Positions 57,563 to 64,000 of a DNA stretch of 64,000 nucleotides are shown here, one piece after another; the first letter of the stretch is position 1; each line of letters begins with the position of its first letter. The DNA comes from Cantharellus purpuraceus. Its lineage: Eukaryota > Basidiomycota > Agaricomycetes > Cantharellales > Hydnaceae. Made by a program: the position numbers and the translations under genes. The DNA is taken from positions 3,038,001-3,102,000 of the forward strand of contig JALBUN010000023.1 of assembly GCA_025174535.1 (NCBI GenBank). The letters are read 5' to 3'. The notes under the pieces are model-generated. The model did not search any database, was not told the origin of the DNA, and was given only the letters and a program-made list of their open reading frames with translations.

Positions 57563-59974
57563 ATGGACGACGACGAAGACTATTTCTTCAGCGCCGAAGG
57601 CGAGAGGCAACCGGGCGATTCAATTTTCACCCTTGATGAAGAACCTATTCCCATCCACCTACATCATTCATTGGGCAGCGGCGGGCGCAACGCCTTGGCA
57701 AGGAAGATTGAGGTATTTAACTTGCTGGCCGCTTTGACATTGGAGTGATCGGGCGCTCTCTTTTAGGATGCTGGTGGATATCCATATGCCATAGAGGACG
57801 AGGCCAGGGTCATTGTATGCCGCTATAACACGCCTGTCTTCAAGCAACTCGAATATCTATATGATCACGACCGGTTCAAATGGGTTGAACCACCTTCTTG
57901 GGTTGATACCTGTCTGATGACAGGCAAGTATGAACATCACCTACCCAGTAGCACAGATAAGACTGACAGACGGTGGGCCTCGTACCATGTCATGAAAGGA
58001 TTGTTTCTAACACAGACGATGCATAAAGTGTTACTAGCCGTAATCCATTCTCTTTGGAAGACGATGAATACCTGGTCAAGTTTTTAGCCCACCGTATACC
58101 GTATAAGGAGTCAGGAGGTCGTCAAGGAAACGGGGTTTACAAAGACTTGTGCAGTGTGGCAAGAGTAATTCAACCCACAGTCCACATGGCATATATATTG
58201 AACATCAATCATAGCTCTCTCGTTATCCGTGGGCAGCGCGTCATACGTGGCAGTCTTGGCGCGATAGATATACCAAGAATCAGGACGTTTTTGATCCACG
58301 CATTGCCTACGCTGTCAAGCATGATGCAAACCCCCCCAAGCCAGGAGATAAGGGTCAATATGTGATACCACGGCGTGCGAAGAAACCGCAACCATTAAGG
58401 TACAACGTACAGGAGGAAGAGGAAGAGGAATATGAGGAGGATCTAGAAGATGAGCGACAGGAGGAGGCCGAGGTTTTTGGGAAATCTACGAACAAGCGAT
58501 ACAGAATGGAGTCGAGTTCACAGCCTGATCGACACTCTAAGAACTATGAACAATCTTTCTCTCCCCCGCGAAAGCGGTCTAGAGTCCGGGGTTCTGCAAG
58601 CGATGCTTCAGTTGGTTTGGGCCGAGATCAGTGGAAGGGAAAGGGCCATCGAATATCCATAGAATCGGAAGATGTCCGGTTCGTAATCCACTTGAATCCG
58701 TCGTGAAGTCTGAACCACATCTCCCTTGTAGACCGGAAGGCGACATGGAGTCGGACCATATACCATTCTCAGCCATGTACGACGACGATAATGAACCCGG
58801 ACCATTCCAGCATTATGAAGAGCCTAATGTGTTTGAGCCGTCACCGTCTTCACCTATACCTACGCTCTCCGCTGTTCTGAGAGCTGCCACTCTAGCGAAA
58901 CCCTCCGAAGCCACCGACGGGACCCGCCAGGGTTCCCGAGCGATGCCACCCCCACCAAACTCTCAGATAACACTTGCTGTGCCAACGCAAAGAGCTCGGG
59001 ACCACGGCACGCCTCCACCTGACACTCAAGCAACGATCGTGCCTCCGCCACCCCGCTCCAAATTGGAGCCCTCCCGACAAGCGGCTCGTAGAGAAGCATC
59101 TGACGAACCAGCGCCGCAACCGGTAGTTGCCCGCAACACTCGGTCACGCCGTTTGCCTGCGAGTGATTTTGTCCAGCTCTCCCTCTCGCCTGGAAAGCAG
59201 AATACCAAGGGACGACGCGGCCGCCCGAGCATAATTCAACAACAGGGCCCTTCTTCCAAGCGTCAACTGCCGTCTAACAGAGAAGACGAAGACCAGCATG
59301 CGTCTGCGTCTGTCGCAGTGAATGCATCTCTTCGTGAGGAGGTCCAGGTGGAGGAAATCTTGCAGGTGCCAGCGGAGAAAGCCACGCAGGAAACCCAGGA
59401 AAAGGAGCGGGGTGATCAAGGCAGCGACCATGAGAGCCTGAGCTCTGAGGATGATGAACCCACTCGAATGCTGCGCCATGGGAGCAGGAAGATGATCAGC
59501 CAGGCGGCACAATCAATGCCACGATCCTCCCGGCACGTCAGCATGTTTGCAAACCGGCGCAAGTTGAACTATGTTGGCATGTCACGCGCAGCGGCTGCGC
59601 GGGCTACGCGCGGTGGTGGTGGTGGTGGTGGTGGCCACAAACAGGCCGTGCTTCAAATGCCCTCGGATACTCTCAATCCGGGCACGGACACGGATGCCAC
59701 CCCAAAGGCCAGTCAAATGATGATGAAGAAGGCTGCCAAGAAGACAGCAGCGCGGGATCCGTCCGCGGTGCCAGAAGAGGACTCTGAATCTGAATCTCTG
59801 GAGGGCGCGGCAAGGACGGAAACGACAGACTCGTCGTTCCCCGTGGAGTTGACCATTGCGCGCGACTATAAGACGGCGCAGTCTCCATTCGCACCCGCGC
59901 GTGGTACGATGGCTGAGGAACATGTGCGCACTGAGAGGTCTAAACGGAGAACGAGGAGCACGAGAGCACGTTGA
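57563..59974 (+). CDS. RAP1: Rap1-like telomeric protein (BRCT plus Myb)
   Basis: Start at 57563 (MDDDEDYFFSAEGERQPG). An N-terminal BRCT-like domain follows (PIPIHLHHSLGSGGRNALAR, then DAGGYPYAIEDEARVIVC, FKWVEPPSWVDTCLMTGKYE), then the Rap1 Myb domain: NPFSLEDDEYLVKFLAHRIP, GGRQGNGVYKDL and, after an intron region at about 58150-58235, ARHTWQSWRDRYTKN, the hallmark third helix. An acidic stretch (NVQEEEEEEYEEDLEDER) and a long disordered Pro/Ser/basic part follow, with G8 near 59612-59635 and C-terminus RSKRRTRSTRAR. The last intron is 58679-58731. Rap1 sits on telomeres through its Myb or shelterin partners. I see no clear C-terminal RCT domain. Intron limits in the Myb part are approximate. 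Confidence 0.82.
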
Positions 59975-60147
59975 TACGGGTGACGCATCCATCTAGTTGT
60001 GCATAGATCATACTATTTCTTGGTACCATCATTATATGTCCACCCGGTGAGAGTAGTTGTATAATTATGAGGATAATATGTAGTAGCAATATATCAATTG
60101 TCCCGACGACCAAGAAAATGCAAGTCAACGGTGCGTCAAGTTGTAGT

Positions 60148-62010
60148 TTATGGCCACCCATGCTCTGCACACACCACGTCAATCCATGGGTGAGCACTGG
60201 AGAAGCGAAACAATAGGATGCAACTCACTCAGACGAAGAATTTCCTTCTTGGCATCCCAGAATTGACCCAGGGTGTCGTCGACGGTCTTTATGATACGTC
60301 AGATATGCAATGCACTTAGGTCAAGCGGTTAACAAGGCATACCGTGGATGCAAACTGTAGATTTGCATAGACATTGCTGTGGTACGCTCAGCGTTAGCTC
60401 CTTGACACCCAACCGGGCCAAAAATAGAATAAACATGGAAAAGAAAACGGGCCCAAATCGAATGGGAAGCACGCAAGTAGAAACGGATGCTCACACTCCA
60501 GGCGGCAACCAAGCGATCATTTGCAACCTGACGGTGATGGGCAGCCTCCGCAACTTCATCGCCACCCGCGAGGACGGTAAGGCGGCAAAGGCAAGGGCGA
60601 GAAGCAGGACCCACGCGTCGCGCTCGCCTGTCTGCGCGCCCGAGGCGCGACGCTGCGCACCGTCGTCCGTGGCGCGCGGGATATCGGATATTCGGCTATT
60701 GCGAATCGGGGACGGACGGGGGTGCATTCCGTCCAGCGACTGGGAGCGGCGGCGGGCGCTGTATGGGTTGGATGATCTCTTGGCGGGTGGTAGCAATGCA
60801 CTAGGCGAGATGTCATGATGTGAGCTATACGACTCTGGCCATGGAATGGACACGATTGAATCGCGCTGTGTGTGGGGGATGCGTGAGGGGACATCGTGCA
60901 GGAAGCCAAGCCACTCTGCAGAGAGTGTGCCTGGAGGCCCGAGCAAGGGAATAAGGACCATAAAGGCCGCGGTGAATGCCGACCTGTAGGTTGAATGAGT
61001 GGTATGGTCCGTTTGTGTTCTAGGCGCGGGACAGGTGTGAAAACGAAGGCAAGCAGACCTGATTCACAGCCACGCACAGTTTCTGCAAGAAAGAAGCGAC
61101 GGCAGCGGGGGTATCATATGTCTCCTTTTGGATCAGTCTCAGCTCGAGCAGGGAGGTCATGACGTTGGGGACGGCAACGCTTTGAACGGGAGGTTTGACG
61201 GAACGCAATGACGGAAGGACGATACGCGACTGACGCTCGGATGGATCTGGCGAGGGCGGGGTCAACGTGGATGGACGCTTCGGGGATGTCAGCCAAAGAG
61301 AGTGGCTGGTACTCTAGAGAATGCCATACATGGAGAGAACCCGGTTCTACCCTTTGGTCTGGCGCTGCCCTCTGTGGCACAAGTGCATGAGCGAGAACTG
61401 CACGGGGAGAGGGAACACACCTACGGGGGCCTCCCCTATGAGCTGGGAACCGCTGCCTGCGGGGTGCAGCTCCTTGTGCCAGAGCTGACCGGGAGGGGGC
61501 TGCTCGGGGTCCTGGTCGGTGGGATCATCGAACCAGACCGCAGCCACTTCAGGACTTTCCAGCTTGATCGCAGAGCGGAGATCATGGGCAGCCTGAGAGA
61601 CGACGTGGGTAGACAGCTCGCGTTTCCCAAAGGTGGTGCTTACGGGGATATCAAGTCTGAGCTGTGGAGCATGTTTCCGATGGACGGTCAGATCCAGCAC
61701 CTGCAGCCACCACGCACGTCAGCGGTGGACGCCCCTCCCCCCAACGGTTTGCACGCACATTAGAATGACGCTGCGTTGGCTTGGGGGGATCAATGGCAGA
61801 GAACGGGGGGGGCTGTACACGGTGACATGCCTGTTGTGTCTGTCGTCTGGCAAGACACTCTCGCAGCTTCCTCTCCAGCCCATCACTTCTGTCGCGCAAG
61901 AGCGTCGATTGCTGCCGCAGCGACATGACCTCGTTGAGAAGGTTCTCATTGTCCTGTCTGAGAAAGTGTATGTCGTTGACCAGTTCCATGGGCGGCGGTG
62001 CGAGAGCCAT
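60148..62010 (-). CDS. Membrane-anchored coiled-coil protein, unknown
   Basis: About eight exons. Start at 62010 (MALAPPPMELVNDIHFLRQD), then a coiled coil (LLNEVMSLRQQSTLLRDRSD, LERKLRECLARRQTQQ). After an intron (GTACAG...TGCAG): LDLTVHRKHAPQLRLDIPVS, HVVSQAAHDLRSAIKLESPE and AAVWFDDPTDQDPEQPPPGQ. Then LEYQPLSLADIPEASIHVDP, VPNVMTSLLELRLIQKETYD, and a hydrophobic segment FTAAFMVLIPLLGPPGTLSA. A basic loop (RRRSQSLDGMHPRPSPIRNS) leads to a TM helix WVLLLALAFAALPSSRVAMK, and the end is FASTTVDDTLGQFWDAKKEI, stop TAA at 60148-60150. Exons join in phase with normal signals, which supports a real gene. I do not recognise the family. Confidence 0.65.
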
Positions 62011-62204
62011 GCAGCAATGAGACCTGGGCACCCTTAAGGCCGGGGAGCCTGAGCGCCGACCATGGAGGCGCTGGAGTCATCGGGAGACGCAAAGATATGA
62101 ACGGTAGAGTGTCAACTGTCAAACGGCGTCAGCTTCGGCGTACTTGCGCTGATCGTCAAGGCGACCGGAAATCCCACGCTGGGATTGCCGCCCGCTTCCC
62201 ATCC
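62011..62204. promoter_or_regulatory. Divergent promoter between the TM protein and IPMK genes
   Basis: 194 bp between opposite start codons; GC-rich, no TATA box seen. Confidence 0.45.
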
Positions 62205-63294
62205 ATGACCACGCCCGTGCACTTGGACACGCAAGTAGGCGGTCACGAGGGCATGCTCGCCGTCCCCGACGGCATTGTGGTCATCAAACCCTGTCTGCCG
62301 CTCGAAGTCGACTTTTACACCACCCTCTCCTCCAACGACGCCCTCGCACATCTCCGTCCGCATGTCCCCAAGTTCTACGGCACGCTCACACTCCATGGCC
62401 GCATGGATGCACACGGAAACATCGCCGCCCCAGACGCAAAAGACGAGGAGGCAGGCAAAGATGAGCCCTGTCGTCTTATGGCCCGGCTCGCGCGCGCGCT
62501 CAACTTGTCTCCCGGATGATCACAGTCCCTGGTCCTTGAGAACCTGACACACACATTCACCAAGCCGAACGTCCTCGACATCAAACTCGGCACAGTCTTA
62601 TGCGACCAAGAGGCCAGTCCCGAAAAACGGGCGCGCATGGAGAAGCGTGCGCAAGAGACCACGTCCCTCGAAACAGGCGTGCGACTCACAGGCTTCAGGG
62701 TGCGCCCTTTCACATCCTCCCCATCAGTCCGTTGCTAAGAAGCCGGCCCAGGTGTATGATCACACGGAAGCAGCCTTCATAAAAACGCCAAAGGAATACG
62801 GCAAAGCTCTTACAAAACCAGAACTCCCTATCGGCATTGCCAAATTCTTCCCACTCGTCACATCTGATCTCCCCAGGGGACAAGGGCTGCCCCGCGTCCT
62901 TTTGCAGCAGGTGCTCTGGGGACTCTTGGCGCAGCTAGAACAGATCCGTCTGGCGGTGCGCAGCACCGAGATGCGGATGGTCGGCGGCAGCATTTTGGTT
63001 ATCTACGAGGGAGACTGGGACACCCTCCATCAACGTTTGCAATCGTCGTCCCGAGATAGCGCCACAGACGCCGGTGCCGATGCCGATGCCGATGCGGAGG
63101 GCGACGATGACAATGCAGAGGACAGCGAGGGCGAGGACGCGCAGGGCCCGCCATACCTCATCAAGCTGATCGATTTCGGGCACACGAGGCTGCGGGAGGG
63201 CGAGGGCCCAGATACGGGGGTCATACTAGGCTTGGACACGACCATCTCGCTGTTCAAGAATAGACTCGAGCAAGTGGCACGTACGGAACCGTGA
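62205..63294 (+). CDS. Inositol polyphosphate multikinase (IPMK/Arg82-like)
   Basis: Phosphorylates soluble inositol phosphates (IP3 to IP5) in the nucleus and cytosol, by family. The start MTTPVHLDTQVGGHEGMLAV fits the usual substrate-lobe opening (QVGGH). Key motifs: VVIKPCLPLEVDFYTTLSS (ATP-site Lys), HVPKFYGTL, ENLTHTFTKPNVLDIKLGTV (the PxxxDxKxG catalytic signature), GGSILVIYEGDWDTL (SSLL-like) and IKLIDFGHTR (metal-binding IDF.HT). An acidic insert (DADADAEGDDDNAEDSEGED) lies before IDFGHT. The second intron is 62700-62739 (GTGCGC...CTAAG). The first, ending at CAG near 62522, has no clear donor that keeps phase, so residues around KDEEAGKDE are uncertain. Stop TGA 63292-63294. Confidence 0.85.
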
Positions 63295-63764
63295 GCAGTT
63301 TGGGCGTTACCCCTAATATCATATAGTCGCATCCCTTGCATGCCTTTATGTTCAGAAGTGCCCTTGTTCTGATCAAATGGCTTCCCTTTTATGACAATAC
63401 ATAGCCAGCGGAGGGGCGTTAGCAATGAAAGACCTTTGATGCACCAGGCGTTAGCTGTCTGCATGCAAGTCTGCATCCTTTGCCGAAGGAAGACAGGGAG
63501 TGGAGGGACGGGGTAAGCCGTAGCTAATTGGCGCAGCTGTGACAGCTGAGGGCACCATCATATGGAGGTACTATCTAGCTCCGTGCTCATTTGAATTGTG
63601 CAAACCTTACCGCGCCAACTTCTTAACCGCACATGGTAGTATAGCACCCACACCGGCCCGGGGAACACACATGCCTATCTCCATCAAAACCTCACACAAT
63701 GGAGTGGACGTTTATATAAAAGAGAACCGCAGAAATTTTCAGTGGAGACACCATCGTAACTGGA
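63295..63764. other. Intergenic; 3' flanks of convergent genes
   Basis: The last 150 bases (63610-63764) match 37980-38120, the 3' flank of the HMG-family fragment (shared CAAAACCTCA-ACAATGGAGTGGACGTTTATAT blocks), so this is the 3' untranslated part of the same family. Confidence 0.5.
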
Positions 63765-64000
63765 CTAACTAAAGACAGGGTATGGGTATAGTTCCTCATC
63801 CGTGGTGGTCAAAGGTAGGTAAGGTGGAGGATACGAGCTTGGGCCAGCTGCTGAGGGTCCACTGACGGGGAGCCCTACCGGCTCATTACCATGCTCCGGG
63901 AACCAATCCAAGTCAACGGGGGAGTAGGGACGCCATGAACCTTCGTCATATGCGTGATGACGAATATGAGGGAGAGCCCCGCCATCGAGCCCACCAGTAG
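63765..64000 (-). CDS. 3' end of an HMG-family gene, cut by the window edge
   Basis: Open from the right edge to TAG at 63765-63767 without interruption: GLDGGALPHIRHHAYDEGSW, DLDWFPEHGNEPVGLPVSGP, and end DEELYPYPVFS. The same C-terminal blocks, broken, occur at 38137-38645 and 38890-39290 beside a broken HMG box. I therefore infer that this is the C-terminus of an HMG-box transcription-factor-like protein, with the box beyond the window. Unlike those copies it has no stop, so it may be the working member. Confidence 0.6.
   Translation of the reverse strand, partial: TGGLDGGALPHIRHHAYDEGSWRPYSPVDLDWFPEHGNEPVGLPVSGPSAAGPSSYPPPYLPLTTTDEELYPYPVFS

Noticed and set aside
58631..58731. Separate 447 aa gene starting at 58631
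   Set aside because: The frame start lies over the last Rap1 intron; splicing at 58679-58731 joins it to the upstream Myb exons in phase.

Overview
The window reads as nuclear DNA of an agaricomycete-type basidiomycete fungus. Most genes are broken by many 45-70 bp introns, and the protein set is fungal (OPT transporter, Mcp1, Rpa34, Ada3, Rap1, IPMK, DUF6697). The repeats are typical fungal chromoviruses and Tc1/mariner elements. I cannot name the species. The window alternates gene islands with dense nested transposon tracts.

Layout. 1-4290: end of a minus-strand Ty3/gypsy element (family A) with its 5' LTR and nested solo LTRs. 6178-14126: gene island with an OPT transporter, a small secreted protein, a small unknown protein and a multi-pass membrane protein. 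14690-33447: transposon tract holding an integrase remnant, a Tc1/mariner transposase broken by several LTRs, a 0.5 kb palindrome, and a nearly complete family A chromovirus (23271-33013). 35323-37446: Mcp1-like gene and a small secreted protein. 37545-45062: second repeat tract with inverted fragments of an HMG-box gene, a deleted family A element, and a family D gypsy pol split by a scrambled LTR. 45629-64000: compact housekeeping island with an SDR, an SLC41-type Mg transporter, a DUF6697 protein, RNA polymerase I subunit Rpa34, SAGA subunit Ada3, a multi-TM protein, telomeric Rap1, an unknown TM protein, inositol polyphosphate multikinase and, at the right edge, the 3' end of another HMG-family gene.

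Two results stand out. First, the family A chromovirus carries an extra open reading frame in antisense between pol and the 3' LTR. It encodes an E/K/R-rich coiled coil followed by a Cys cluster, and a second LTR-linked copy shows the arrangement belongs to the element. Second, its 4.6 kb gag-pol frame is interrupted by about 18 stops that are all TGA, with no TAA or TAG. The affected positions are conserved Arg sites, and at two of them a sister copy has CAA instead. This is the footprint of CpG-directed C-to-T mutation on both strands.

Family names A-D, G and X are mine. Family A LTR: about 515 bp, TGTTATGACT...GCATAACA in sense. Family C LTR: 600-770 bp, TGTTAA...TGTAACA. Exon limits were read by eye from GT-AG signals and protein continuity.
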